Assembly: GCA_036571765.1 (NCBI GenBank)
Contig: BROE01000005.1
Location: forward strand, 3,165,695 to 3,229,694
Length of the DNA: 64,000 nt
Reading direction: 5' to 3'
DNA from: Plecoglossus altivelis
Lineage: Eukaryota > Chordata > Actinopteri > Osmeriformes > Plecoglossidae
Numbering within the stretch: the stretch's first letter is position 1; the number at the start of each line of letters is the position of its first letter. Both the position numbers and the translations under genes were made by a program. The notes beneath the pieces are model-generated. The model did not search any database and had not been told where the DNA came from. It worked only from the letters and a program-made list of their open reading frames with translations. Positions 39,973 to 52,610 of the stretch are shown here, one piece after another.

Positions 39973-40759
39973 GGTTACGCAAGGATTCCTTCTCCTCGGC
40001 TTTGAGGGTGAAGCTGAAATATTTACTCCCCGGCTAACGTGGAGACTGAACCTGTAAACTGCAGCTACACAGAGTAAGAGGTGGTCGTCTCACACATTCC
40101 CAGATGGATTCATATCACATCACACATCACCACTTGGATACGCATCACATCACATCACATTCTATCAGGGAGGAGAGAGGAGAACATCTATTACCAACCG
40201 GTCTCTTCGTGTTGGTTCTGAGGGAGGCTATGTAGAGAACATCAGCCACTTGAGGTTATCAGGATTGTAACTGGGTCGTTGTGAATGACAATGATAATCT
40301 GACTGTAGAAAGCAAGGCCTTGTCAGTCAAGGCTCACTGACTAATAGGCTTATAATGGCTCTCTAATAGTATTTTCTGTTATGATTTGAGCGGTTCAAAC
40401 CGATGTCAAAGGATTAATGGCACGTAGTTGGATCCTGTCGCCCCTCTTATCCCTCAGCATGGATGAACGAAACCAGTGTCCGTTCGCCAAAGTGCAGACG
40501 GTCAGCCTCGCTCGCCAGCCCACTTACATATCAATTAGCTCTGATCAAAGATTCGCTGTGTCGTCCTGGATTGATTCTGGAAGGCTGCAGTACCTTGCGC
40601 GAGCAGTAGGTGGCGATACACACAGTGTACCCCAAACATAACGAGGATAAGACCCTTTAATGCCATTACGTAACACCCTGTGCTCCCCTCTCGCCCCCAC
40701 CCCTGCTCACACTGACAACATCATGAGTGTGTTTAGCCTGACATGCTTTAAGCAGCCTA

Positions 40760-40992
40760 ACACACACTCACCACGCACACACACACACACACGCACACAC
40801 ACGCACACACACACTCACCATGCGCACACACACTCACCACGCACACGCACACACACACTCACCACGCACACGCACACACACACTCACCACGCACACACAC
40901 ACTCACCACGCACACGCCCACACACTCACCACGCACACGCACACACACACTCACCACGCACACACACACACCCACCACACACACACAGCTGT
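40760..40992. repeat. CA-rich minisatellite (ACACTCACCACGCACACGC)
   Basis: Repeats of CACACTCACCACGCA of 16-20 bp. Confidence 0.9.
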
Positions 40993-41319
40993 GAAACACA
41001 TGCTAGGTGACAACTTGTGTGACCACACACCCAGAGGAGAGAGGCACCATGGGTGCCTGTTTTCCAGTAAAGATTTGAACGTCTTTCACAGCACGTTGCT
41101 TTGTTCCTTTGTGCGTCAGAACTGAAACACCCGCCCGGAACGAAAACACTGTTTTCTACGGGTGCAGATGAGTGTTTCAGACACGACCGGTGCACCTCGG
41201 ACCTTGCGATGTTTTCATTGAGAGGCTGTGCTGGTGTCTCCCAGGGGGAGATGCTGTCCATTAGAGAGGTCAGGAGGAGGCAGACTACAGAAGGAACAAG
41301 AGCAGCTGGCTGTCACAAA

Positions 41320-42105
41320 CACACAGCACACATACACACAGCACACACAACAGACACAGCACACCACGCACGCACAGCACACACACGTACACACACACAC
41401 CACATGCGCACACACACACGTACACACACACACCACATGCGCACACACACACACCACACACACACACACACACACATACACAGACATACACACACACACA
41501 GACATACGCACATACACACACAGGCCAACGTGCTATCTACATTAATTCACTTAGTGCCCACAAATTGGTACAAACGTGTCATGACAACAAACAGGCACAC
41601 ACTCTCAAACACACACACTCTCTCACACACGCTCTCACACACACTCTCTCACACACACACGGTGCAGGCAGCTTTGAACCCAGGCAGACCTCTGACACCT
41701 CCTCCTCACTTCTGCCTCACGCCTGGTTAAACAGACGCCTCCTTCAACCTGTGGTGTTTCCCTCAGGAGACATGCACACACACACACACACACACACACA
41801 TGCCTAGAGACATGCACACACACACACACACATGCCTAGAGACATACACACACACACACACACCTAGAGACACACACACACCTAGAGACATGCACACACA
41901 CACACACACCTAGAGACATGCACACACACATGCACGCACACACCTAGAGACACACACACACACGCCTAGAGACATGCACACACCTACACACACACACCTA
42001 GAGACATGCACACACTTACACACTCACACACCTAGAGACATGCACACACTTACACACACAACCCTACACACACCCAGAGACTCATACATGTCCACACACA
42101 CACAC
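41320..42105. repeat. CA-rich microsatellite cluster
   Basis: CA arrays at 41320-41525, 41590-41665 and 41775-42105. The last is a minisatellite with CACCTAGAGACATGCACACA units. Unique sequence lies between them. Confidence 0.9.
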
Positions 42106-42149
42106 ACTCCTCTCCTGTTGACTTTTTCCAGATCCTGTAAAATCCAAAG

Positions 42150-42560
42150 TTCTCTGCGTAACCTGGGTCAAATAATCCCCTCATTCTTCTATTCCTGTTC
42201 AGTACAGACTAAGGACCAGGACCACATCCTCTGGAAGCTCTGTCTCCAGCAGAGCGAACGACTACGTCAGAATCCATCCCTCATATCTCCATCTGGACCT
42301 GCTGTGGAAATCACACATAGACAAACCAACCAAACAAAACCTGCGCCTACGCCAACGACGACCTTCAGAATCGGACGGTCAGCAATCTCCTGTCTTTCCG
42401 TTTCCCTCTGCGATATCTGAGACCGTGTCACCTTACTACAGCTCCGCCCCTCAGATGATAAACCTGACCCCTGACCTCTCACCCCTGTTACAAAGAACAC
42501 CTCGGCCTCCTCACCTTAACGCCTCATGGCTCACCACAAAAACCATTGTTCCGCCAAACG
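42150..42560 (+). other. Possible decayed retroelement coding fragment
   Basis: The plus strand reads SCSVQTKDQDHILWKLCLQQ then SERLRQNPSL. This is reminiscent of the DHIL...CP...LR motif that follows reverse transcriptase in some non-LTR elements. Not supported by any flanking domain. Confidence 0.2.
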
Positions 42561-42744
42561 GACCAATCAGAGAGCTTCCTTGTCCTTCCTCTACCTCCTC
42601 TTAACTCCGCCCCCCTCCTGCATAATTAAAGACCACAGGAAAAGGAGTAAACCTGCTGTGATGCATAATTACAGTGTTTCTGCTTGATAATTAGCAGAAG
42701 GCCTAATCTATTCAGATGTGCTCAGTGTGTTATTCTGAGCAAAA

Positions 42745-43075
42745 TTCCTCCTCTCCGCTTCCCTCGCCCCCTTCTCCTCTTCCCTCTCCTCTTCCCTCGC
42801 CCCCCTTTCTTCCCCCCTCTCCGCTTCCCTCGCCCCCTCTGCTCCCCCCTCTCCTCTTCCCTAGCCCCCCTCTCTTCCCCCCTCTTCTCTCCCCTAGCCC
42901 CCCTCGCCCCCCTTTTGCTAAAAAGAGATTTGACGTGAGCTTGGGTTTTAGAGGGGGAGAGCGGTAAGCGTATAATCTCTCTCTCCCTCCCTCTCCTCTT
43001 TTCTACCTCTCTCTCTCTCTCCCTCCCTCTCCTCTTTTCTACCTCTCTCTCTCTTCCTCCTTTTCCTTCCTTCCC
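42745..43075. repeat. Pyrimidine-rich tracts
   Basis: CCTCTCCGCTTCCCTCGCCC repeats at 42745-42912. At 42980-43060, a 48-bp unit (CTCTCTCCCTCCCTCTCCTC core) occurs twice. Confidence 0.88.
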
Positions 43076-43321
43076 CTGAAGACACTGTTTGATTGAGCTC
43101 CTCAGCATGGCAGTGAAGCCATCTTCTCACACTCTAATGTAAATCCCTCCCGCTCTCAAACACCCTCCTCTCTCTCTCTCTTACCCACTCAGACACACTC
43201 CCTCTTATCTCTTTATTCTCTGTTTCCTCGTGCCTGTAGTATAGCGTAGTACAGTGTAGTACAGTGTGTGCATGTGATACTGCAGCCCCAGTTAACTGAG
43301 TGTCACCTTAGGTAGGGATTC

Positions 43322-43746
43322 TTCTTGCTTCCATCCTCTTCCTGGTTCCTTCCTCTTCCTGTTTCCTTCCTCTTCCTGGTTCCTTCCTCTTCCTGGTTCC
43401 TTCCTCTTCCTGGTTCCTTCCTCTTCCTGGTTCCATCCTCTTCCTGGTTCCTTCCTTTTCCTGGTTCCATCCTCTTCCTGGTTCCATCCTCTTTCTGTAT
43501 CTTTCCTTTTCTTGGTTCCATCCTCTTCCTGGTTCCTTCCTCTTCCTGGTTCCATCCTCTTCCTGGTTCCTTCCTCTTCCTGGTTCCATCCTCTTCCTGG
43601 TTCCTTCCGTTTCCTGGTTCATGTTTCCTTCCTCTTCCTGGTTCATGTTTCCTTCCTCTTCCTGGTTCATGTTTCCTTCCTCTTCCTGGTTCCTTCCTCT
43701 TTCTGTTTCCGACCTGGTTCATGTTTCCTTCCTCTTCCTGGTTAGA
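43322..43746. repeat. 17-bp minisatellite (TTCCTCTTCCTGGTTCC)
   Basis: About 25 copies, with a 26-bp variant containing GTTCATG near the right end. Ends in a poly-C run. Confidence 0.93.
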
Positions 43747-43977
43747 CCCCCCCCCCCTCCCTCCCCGTCAGGGACTAGACCACAGGGGACAACCTGGCCC
43801 ATTAGGGCACTGTAGTGTAATCTAATCTAATCTTCCCATCCTCTGCTAATGACACGAATACTATTACAATCTGCCCCTTATAGAAACCCACCCTGATTCA
43901 GTGTCCTATTTAACCCATGTGGGCACTACGGGCTGTGCTTTATAAATCCCCCATGTTATCTGATTACCCCCCTCCCT

Positions 43978-43979
<2 letters not shown>

Positions 43980-44017
<38 letters not shown>

Positions 44018-44148
44018 TACACATACACACACACGCACGCACACACACGCACACACACACACACATACATACACATACACACACACACACACACGCATAC
44101 ATACACATACACACGCACACACACATACACACACACACACACATACAT

Positions 44149-44182
<34 letters not shown>
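43980..44182. repeat. (CA)n compound microsatellite
   Basis: 200 bp of CA with GCATACA interruptions. Confidence 0.95.
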
Positions 44183-44186
<4 letters not shown>

Positions 44187-45500
44187 TGCCTTCTTGGTTT
44201 ATGGGGAAAAGCTAAACACCTTGATGTGTTGGTGATTTAGGGATGAACGATATTTTACACCCTTTGCGTCATCAAAAGGAAGGCGTTACGTAATTTTCCA
44301 CTACCTCCTTTGAAATACGTTGTTATATAACTGGCCTACAATATATCTTCATTTAAATAATTACATAGGCAGAATAGAAGCGCTGCACAGACCAAGCCCA
44401 GGTTGTCACACATTTGCATTTAGCCAAACTAGACGAGTACTTCAGACTGTGATTGGACGATTACAGTGGAAATAACCTTTGATAAATGTAATCACGCATC
44501 AGTAGTATGTCTCCACTTGAGCTTGCTACTGTATCTGTGAAACTAGTCAGACGTCTTTTTTTCTCTCCTTTCTCAGACGATGAAAGAAGTCTATTTTTAC
44601 TCGCATCATCGCCTTAGGGTATTTTAATAGCCTATGTGTTTGGTCTCGTTTTGATTGCAAATCATGCTTCGCGTGAAGACAGTCTACTGAAAACCCTAAT
44701 CAGGCCGCGAGGCACACAGACTGGCACGCGAGCACGCACAGACAGACACAAGCTAGAAAACAGTCAGTCGTTCCAGTAGACAGGCAGGTACTTGGAAAGC
44801 AAACGATATTACTCAGAAATGTTTGTGAACAACTAATAAACAAATGGGCTATCAGGTGAGGCAGACTGACAGGCCGATAAGAGAGTTCGGTTAGGACGTA
44901 GGCGTGTGCGAAAGCTGCGGTCTACAACAGGCCAGGGGAGAGGACAAGTGGGTGTGTTTGAGAGGTGTGGTTTAGAGCTTGCCTACCTGCGACAGGTCAC
45001 GTTACCGGTCGACCGAATTGAAAGAGGAAAAGAACGTATTGCAGTTCAAGCGCGTATTCCACCACGTATAAAGATTCGTGACCTACATATAAACTTTTTA
45101 GCGTCGGGAGATGTTCCAACGGCCTACAATCAATACGCAGCCGCCAACCTCAGCACGCTGCCAACTTAATCTACAAAGCGTGTAAGTCTTCCTCCAAATG
45201 TTCATCTGTGCATGAGCTATCTTACTTCAGTTACAATTTGTTTGTGTAGAAAACAGGAGACACTCAAATTTGAGTATCTTCTCGAATCTGACGAACACTG
45301 GAAACTCGCCGATTTTGTCCGTATAGTGGTGTTGTTCGCTGGGAGTCCGTTTAAAAAAACGGATAATGTATCATTTCCACGCGGGTTGAGCAAACCGGTT
45401 TCCGAGTCTGTCTGACTGTAATTTAAGGACGTCGGGTTTGTTTGCATGACTGGCTGTCACAGTTGTATCCCATGTCGTGACCTCAGGGAAGTGTTTTTTT
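44183..45500. other. Unique, CpG-richer interval
   Basis: No repeats. 44880-45180 and 45290-45440 have more CpG than their surroundings, and a TATAAA-like CGTATAAAGA occurs at about 45064. The 87-codon open frame at 44906-45169 begins with GTG and matches nothing I recognise. Possibly a regulatory element or an unrecognised first exon. Confidence 0.3.
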
Positions 45501-45734
45501 TTAAAAACACACCCACGCACTCAAAGCACACACACACACACACACTGCTGTTACTACGATCTGAAACCAAATACTCTTCTTTCCTGCTTACCACTGTGTT
45601 TACTGAGAAACCCTCTTCCTCTTCCTATTCTCTCAAAAATACCTTTTATTTCCCTTCCTCGGTTTCTCTTTGCTTTAATTTGTCCCTCTCCGCCTTTCTC
45701 TCCCCACCCACTCTCTATCTCTACCCGTGTGTGT

Positions 45735-45743
45735 GTGTGTACC

Positions 45744-45778
<35 letters not shown>
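45735..45778. repeat. (GT)n microsatellite
   Basis: Short GT run with ACCTGTCT break. Confidence 0.9.
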
Positions 45779-45889
45779 CGCAAACACCCTGACACCCTCA
45801 TCATCTCCCTGTACAAATCCTTTAATCGCGTCACTTCCCTCACCACCCCTCTCCAGAGGCTTGCCTCCAACTGAGCGCTGTCTGGCCCA

Positions 45890-46335
45890 GACAGGTATCT
45901 CCGAACCCTGATCGAACCAGACAGGTATCTCCTGACTGTACCAGAACCAGACAGGCATCTCCTGACTGTACCAGAACCAGACAGGCATCTCCTGACTGTA
46001 CCAGAACCAGACAGGTATCTCCTGACTGTACCAGAACCAGACAGGTATCTCCTGACTGTACCAGAACCAGACAGGTATCTCCTAACTCTGCCAAAGTCAG
46101 ACAGGTATCTCCTGACTGTACCAGAACCAGACAGGTATCTCCTGACTGTACCAGAACCAGACAGGTATCTCTTCACTATAACAGAGTCAGGAAGGTATCT
46201 CCACCCCTGTTAGAACCAGACGGGTATTTCCTGACTGTAGCTGAACCAGACAAGTATCTCTGCACTATACCAGAACCAGACAAGTATCTTCACTATACCA
46301 GAACCAGACAGGTATCTCCACCTCTGTTAGAACCA
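45890..46335. repeat. 30-bp minisatellite
   Basis: About 13 copies, diverging to the right, of a 30-bp unit containing CCAGACAGGTATCTCCTGAC. It encodes spurious decapeptide repeats on the minus strand. Confidence 0.92.
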
Positions 46336-46504
46336 GACAGTAGCATAGTCCTACTAGGCCAAGTAGGTCCCGTGATAAGACAGAGAGACGGTCTCTCTCT
46401 TGCTGTCAGAGATGATCTCTCTTACCCAGCTCTGGCTAACTGGTTCCCTGGAGGAGGAGGTGAGAAAGAGTTGTAGATCAGAGCTGGAAGCTGGCAGAGA
46501 GGCT

Positions 46505-46858
46505 GAGAGTAGATATAGAACAATATAGATATGTCCTGAAACACAGACACAATACATTCTGAGACTCAGACAACAGAGTAGATATAGAGCAGTATACATC
46601 TGTGTTGGCAGGCAGACAGACTAGATACAGAGCCGTAATAAATCTAATTGCACACGGACAGATACGTAGATATAGAACAATATAGATCTGTCCTGAAACG
46701 CAGACACAATACATCCTGAGACTCAGACGAGAGTAGATATAGAGCAGTATACATCTGTGTTGGCAGGCAGACAGACTAGATACAGAGCCGTAATAAATCT
46801 AATTGCACACTGACAGATACGTAGATATAGAACAGTATAGATCTGTCCTGGATCACAG
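46505..46858. repeat. About 156-bp tandem repeat, 2.2 copies
   Basis: GTAGATATAGAACAATATAG recurs at 46509, 46666 and (with one change) 46821. Each copy includes GGCAGGCAGACAGACTAGAT. Confidence 0.9.
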
Positions 46859-47029
46859 ACAAGAAAGCAGATGTATTATTGTGTTGTATCTTGTATGTAT
46901 GAGATCTTGATGAGCTGCTCTGTAGAGGCTGCAGCAACAATATACTTGGAAAATTACACCAATCTAACTACACTGTGTAGGCCAGGTGTGAAGCTGTGCT
47001 AGACTGTGGTACAGGCAGGCATGTTAAAG

Positions 47030-47728
47030 CTGTGCTACTCTGTGGAGCAGCCAAGCGTATAGAACCTGTGTCAGCCTGTGTTACAAGCAGGAGTGAAGGT
47101 ATAGCCAGGCATATAGAACCTGTGTCAGCCTGTGTTACAAGCAGGAGTGAAGGTATAGCCAAGCGTGTAGAAGCTGTGTCAGCCTGTGTTACTCCTGCCT
47201 GTGTTACAAGCAGGAGTGAAGGTATAGCCAAGCGTATAGAACCTGTGTCAGCCTGTGTTACTCCTGCCTGTGTTACAAGCAGGAGTGAAGGTATAGCCAA
47301 GCGTGTAGAACCTGTGTCAGCCTGTGTTACTCCTGCCTGTGTTACAAGCAGGAGTGAAGGTATAGCCAAGCGTATAGAACCTGTGTCAACCTGTGTTACT
47401 CCTGCCTGTGTTACAAGCAGGAGTGAAGGTATAGCCAAGCGTATAGAAGCTGTGTCAGCCTGTGTTACTCCTGCCTGTGTTACAAGCAGGAGTGAAGGTA
47501 TAGCCAAGCGTGTCGAACCTGTGTCAGCCTGTGTTACAAGCAGGAGTGAAGGTATAGCCAAGCGTGTAGAAGCTGTGTCAGCCTGTGTTACTCCTGCCTG
47601 TGTTACAAGCAGGAGTGAAGGTATAGCCAAGCTTGTAGAAGCTGTGTCAGCCTGTGTTACTCCTGCCTGTGTTACAAGCAGGAGTGAAGGTATAGCCAAG
47701 CGTATAGAAGCTGTGGAGAGCCCACATC
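47030..47728. repeat. 69-bp minisatellite
   Basis: About ten copies of a 69-bp unit containing GTGTTACAAGCAGGAGTGAA; some are shortened to 48 bp by loss of TTACTCCTGCCTGTG and neighbours. It opens frames of 253 (plus) and 369 (minus) codons that are not genes. Confidence 0.94.
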
Positions 47729-47799
47729 TCCTCCTGATCACTTCTGGACACTCGTGATGCTCCTCTGGTTGCTCTTTACGTTTCATTTCCTGTGTGTGC

Positions 47800-47885
47800 G
47801 TTCGTGTGTTGTGTGTTGTGTGTGTGTTGTGTGTGTGTGTGTGTGTGTGTGCTGTGTGCATGTGAGAGTGGGTGCACCCATATAA

Positions 47886-47923
<38 letters not shown>

Positions 47924-48085
47924 TGTGTGCATGTGAGAGTGGGTGCACCCATATAATAGTGTGTGTGTGTGTGCTGTGTGCATGTGAGTGGGTGCACCCA
48001 TATAATACTGTGTGGGTGTGTGCGCGCGCATGTGTTGTGTGGGTGTGTGTGCTGTGAGCGTGTGAGAGTGGGTGCACCCATATAA

Positions 48086-48135
<50 letters not shown>
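47800..48135. repeat. (GT)n and about 80-bp GT-rich repeat
   Basis: Four copies of a block with GAGAGTGGGTGCACCCATAT separated by GT runs. Confidence 0.92.
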
Positions 48136-48137
<2 letters not shown>

Positions 48138-48334
48138 CTGTGTTCAATCAGCCAATTTCCGTCTCGTTCATTACGGCGTATTAGGCATTTACCCAGACAC
48201 ATGTAATCATGTGCACAGCCCAGGAGAAGGTCTAATGAATTAATCACATACAGGAAAGACACAGAGACGTCCAAAACAACCCAGATAGCACGTGATCTGT
48301 TTCTGACACACCGAGACGGATTCACGTCCGGCTG

Positions 48335-48775
48335 TCTCCTGACCTGTCTCCTGTCCTTTCTCCTGACCTGTCTCCTGTCCTTTCTCCTGACCTGTGCCTC
48401 CTATCTCTTGTCCCGTGCCTCCTGTCCCGTGCCTCCTGTCCCGTGCCTCCTGTCCCGTGCCTCCTGTCCCGTGCCTCCTGTCTCCTGACCTGTCTCCTGA
48501 CCTATGCCTCCTATCTCCTGTCCCGTGCCTCCTGTCTCCTGTCTCCTGACCTGTCTCCGGTCCTATGCGTCCTATCTACTGTCTCCTGACCTGTCTCCTC
48601 TCTCCTGTGCCGTGCCTCCTATATCCTGTCTTCTATCCTGTCTCCTGTCTTGTCTCCTATCTCCTGCCCCGTGCCTCCTGTCTCCTGTCTCTGGTCCTGT
48701 GTCCTGTCTCCTGTCTCCTGTCCTGTCTCCTGTCTCCGGTCATGTCTCCTGTCTCCGGCCCTGTCTCCTGTGTGT
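48335..48775. repeat. CTCCTGTCC minisatellite
   Basis: Repeats of 12-14 bp such as GTGCCTCCTGTCCC and TCTCCTGTCTCCTG. Confidence 0.9.
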
Positions 48776-48919
48776 GCTGTGTTGTGTGCTGGGTCATTGT
48801 GAGAGACAGGCCTGGAGAGATATGGTCAGGTCACCAGAGGAAGAATGTGCTCTCTGCTCAGCTCAGCATTTACACAAAAATGCTTCTCAGCTACTGACAA
48901 AGGCATTGTGCTTTTTAAG

Positions 48920-49016
48920 AGCTCTCTCTCTCGCCCTCTCTCTCACTCTTTCTTTTTCTCTCTTACTCTCTCTCTCTCCCTCACTCCCTCCCTCACTCTT
49001 TCTCTCTCCCTCACTC

Positions 49017-49069
<53 letters not shown>

Positions 49070-49250
49070 GGGTCTCTCTCATCTTAATCTCCCTCCTCTA
49101 TTCTCTGTCTGTTCGCCTCTCCTCCCGTCCTCCTCTCGCCCTCCTTCCCCCTCCACACCCCTCTTGTCCTCTCTCCCTCCCTGCCCCCCTCATTCCTCTC
49201 CTCACCCACACCCCTCCCTCCCCAGCCCAGCCACGCTATCTTAACCACTC
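48920..49250. repeat. (CT)n pyrimidine tract
   Basis: (CT)n at 49020-49068 flanked by CTCTCCCTCACT units, then mixed pyrimidine DNA to 49250. Confidence 0.9.
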
Positions 49251-49559
49251 TCCCATGCCCTATTGAGCACAACATGGGATAGGATCAGTGTAATGAAGGG
49301 TGTGTATCTGAAACCTGGGATTATCTCTGGGCCACACTAGCCTCTTTGTATGGTCATTTACCTACACACAAACACACACACACACACTCACGCCCTCCCA
49401 TACACGCACACACACACACACACACTCGTACGTCTTCGAACAGTATCACACACACACACACTCGTACATCTTTGAACAGTATCACACACGCCACACAAAA
49501 CAAGGATGACCACTGACGAGTGATAGTCCTCAATGGATATACTAGTTCTCCAAACCCTG

Positions 49560-49692
49560 CCTTCCCCTCTCCTCACCTCACCTGCCCCTCACTGTCCCTC
49601 ACCTCTTTCTCACCTCTCCCTCACCTCTCCCTCACCTCCCCCTCACCTCTCCCTCACCTCCCCCTCACCTCTCCCTCACCTGACCCTCCACA
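49560..49692. repeat. 12-bp minisatellite (CCTCACCTCTCC)
   Basis: About ten copies of CTCACCTCTCCC/CTCACCTCCCCC. Confidence 0.9.
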
Positions 49693-49989
49693 CAACCTTC
49701 CTTCTGTCTCAGTGCTCTCTGTGACTGCAGCTCATCCCAGTTTGTGTCTCAGTCAGCTTATCTCTCCACTCATCCCTCAGAGAGCCAGATCCATCCTCCA
49801 TTTTCAGGCCTTGTTCCCTGCGGATGACTGCCGTACTCGTCCCCTGCATTAGGCCTTGTTCCCCAGGCCCTGCCGATGACACCTGCAGCTCCAGTTTCCC
49901 TGAGGTGGCTTTGTGGTGCCTCTGAATCAGCCCTGTGTTGTAAACACTGGAGAGTTTGGGGGAAGGCCTGGGAGAATGGGGAGGAGGGG

Positions 49990-50872
49990 GGGGAGAGGCC
50001 TGTGAGGGAGGAGTTGCAGGGAGGGAGAGGGGGAGGCCGGAGAGAGGGAGAGGGATAGGGAGGGAGGAAGGAGAGAGGCCTGTGAAGGAGGAGTTGGGGG
50101 GGGGGGCNNNNNNNNNNNNNNNNNNNNNNNNNNNNNNNNNNNNNNNNNNNNNNNNNNNNNNNNNNNNNNNNNNNNNNNNNNNNNNNNNNNNNNNNNNNNN
50201 NNNNNNNNNNNNNNNNNNNNNNNNNNNNNNNNNNNNNNNNNNNNNNNNNNNNNNNNNNNNNNNNNNNNNNNNNNNNNNNNNNNNNNNNNNNNNNNNNNNN
50301 NNNNNNNNNNNNNNNNNNNNNNNNNNNNNNNNNNNNNNNNNNNNNNNNNNNNNNNNNNNNNNNNNNNNNNNNNNNNNNNNNNNNNNNNNNNNNNNNNNNN
50401 NNNNNNNNNNNNNNNNNNNNNNNNNNNNNNNNNNNNNNNNNNNNNNNNNNNNNNNNNNNNNNNNNNNNNNNNNNNNNNNNNNNNNNNNNNNNNNNNNNNN
50501 NNNNNNNNNNNNNNNNNNNNNNNNNNNNNNNNNNNNNNNNNNNNNNNNNNNNNNNNNNNNNNNNNNNNNNNNNNNNNNNNNNNNNNNNNNNNNNNNNNNN
50601 NNNNNNNNNNNNNNNNNNNNNNNNNNNNNNNNNNNNNNNNNNNNNNNNNNNNNNNNNNNNNNNNNNNNNNNNNNNNNNNNNNNNNNNNNNNNNNNNNNNN
50701 NNNNNNNNNNNNNNNNNNNNNNNNNNNNNNNNNNNNNNNNNNNNNNNNNNGGGGGGGGGGGGCCTGTGAGGGAGGAGTTGCAGGGAGGGGGAGGCTGGAG
50801 AGAGGGAGAGGAATAGGGAGGGGGGAAGGAGAGAGGCCTGTGAGGGAGGGAGGGAGGGAGGGCGGACAGTGG
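49990..50872. repeat. About 80-bp G-rich minisatellite spanning the gap
   Basis: Copies begin near 49996 and 50073 (left flank) and near 50761 and 50834 (right flank) with AGGCCTGTGAGGGAGG. Confidence 0.75.
50108..50750. other. Assembly gap (643 N)
   Basis: Unknown bases flanked by poly-G. Both flanks carry the same roughly 80-bp unit (AGGCCTGTGAGGGAGGAGTT with GAGAGAGGGAGAGG), so the gap most likely lies inside a minisatellite. Confidence 0.97.
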
Positions 50873-50964
50873 GGCTGTCAGACTGGCTACCAGGGGAGGT
50901 GTGGGAGAACACAGCAGGGAAGAGGTGCTGGGGTGCTGACAAAGTCAGATCATTCACTCAGTGA

Positions 50965-51028
50965 CTGTGTCGCCTGCCTGCCTGCCTGCCTGCCTGCCTG
51001 CTTGCCTGCCTGCCTGCCTGCGTGGTTG

Positions 51029-51061
<33 letters not shown>

Positions 51062-51590
51062 GTGGTTGCCTGTCTGCCTGCCTGCCTGTCTCTCACAGTC
51101 AGTGTCAGTCCTACACAATCTCTCTCACTCTTTTGCAGCTTCCCTGTATCTCTATTCCTGTCCTCTCTCTTCACTCTCTCTCTCTACTATGCTTTGTTAT
51201 TTCCTCTTCTTTCCCCTCCTCTCTCTCATCTCCTCTCCCGTCCCTTCCTCTCCCCTCCACTCTCCTCTCCTCCCCCCTCCTCTCTCCTCTGCCCTCCTCT
51301 CTCTCCACTCTCTTCCTCTCCTCTCCTCTCCTCTCTCTCCACTCTCTTCCTCTCCTCTCTCTCCACTCTCCTCCTCTCCTCTCCACTCTCCTCTCCCCTC
51401 CTCTCTCTCCACTCTCTTCCTCTCCTCTCCACTCTCTTCCTCTCTCCTCCTCTCCTCTCCACTCTCCTCTCCCCTCCTCTCTCTCCACTCTCTTCCTCTC
51501 CTCTCTCACCACTCTCTTCCTCTCCTCTCCACTCTCTTCCTCTCTCCTCCTCTCCTCTCCACTCTCCTCTCCCGGGTGCAGAAAGGCCTG
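50965..51590. repeat. (CCTG)n then CT-rich tract
   Basis: CCTG array at 50970-51085 with TGGTTGCCTG breaks. From 51165 to 51573 repeats of CTCTCCACTCTCTTCCTCTC. The frames here are spurious. Confidence 0.92.
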
Positions 51591-52019
51591 ATTGTTCTTG
51601 CTCTGTCTCCTTTGTGCTCTCCAGACAATGACTGCTGTCTCAGGGTTGATGAGGGGCGAGCAGGGGGCGAGCAGGGGGCGAGCAGGGGCCAAGGGGGGTG
51701 TGAGAGGGGTGACGGGCAGTTTGGAGGGGGATGGGTGGTAGACAACCTGCTCCACACACTCCTCCCTCTCTGTAGCCCCCTGCTCCTGACTGTCTACCCA
51801 ACTGTCTTCCAACTTCCTCCACTCCCACCCTTTCTCCCTCTCGGTCCATTTCCCCCTGCTGGTAGTCCGACTTGTCATGCCCAGAAACGCAGATGTTACC
51901 CCTAGTCTTCCAGTGCTTCCCTTCACTACCCCCTGCTCCCATGCCTCCATCTGCCCCACCTCCCTGCTCCTCCACCCCCACTGCCATCCAGGGCTCCTGC
52001 TGCTCCTCTTCACTCCCTC

Positions 52020-52610
52020 CTCCACCCTAACAGTTCTTCTCTCCTCTCTTCCTCTGCACCTCCTCTCTCCTCTTATTTCTCCTCTCCAATCCTTGCTCCC
52101 CACCCCTCCCCTCTCCTGTTATTTCTCCTCTCCAATCTTTGCTCTCCTGTCCCTCCCCTCCCCCTCTCCTCTCTTCTTATCTCACTCCTGTCCAATCTTT
52201 CCTCCCCTGTCCCTCCTCCCCTCCCCTCCCCTCCCCTCCGCTCTCCTCTTATCTCTTTCCTCTCCAATCTTTGCTCCCCTCTCCTATCCTCCGCACCCCT
52301 CCAGTCTCTTTGCCCGGGGGCACAGCATGGTGGGGGCGGGACGCTTCAAACGCAGACTGGCACAGGTACAGCCCACCTGTCACTGTGTGAACCACAGACA
52401 CGCCAAGCCAACGCTCAGATGAAAATAGACCTCCTTAGGCTGGCACAGAGGAACGGCCAAGATGCCATTTCTCAGTCCCTGCACCCCCGCCCCCTGCCCT
52501 ACGCCCCCCGTCCCCCGCCCTTGTCCCCTGTCCTACGCCCCCCGTCCTACGCCCCCCGCCCTACGCCCCCCGTCCCCCGCCCCCGTCCCCCGTCCACACC
52601 CCCAGACTGG
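52020..52610. repeat. CT-rich and CCCCCCGTCCTACG repeats
   Basis: Pyrimidine tract 52020-52310 (TCCAATCTTTGCTCCCCTGT units), then C-rich units CCTACGCCCCCCGTC at 52490-52605. Between them 52311-52480 is unique. Confidence 0.85.

Noticed and set aside
40441..40641. Small open frame MDERNQCPFAKVQTVSLA...
   Set aside because: It is short, unsupported by homology, splice sites or neighbours.
44906..45169. 87-codon open frame in unique DNA
   Set aside because: It starts with GTG, matches no family I know and lacks clear splice context; kept only as a CpG-richer interval.
46968..48077. A 369-codon minus frame and a 253-codon plus frame
   Set aside because: The 69-bp repeat is a multiple of 3 and open on both strands; 23-residue periodicity and GT/CA read-through explain it.
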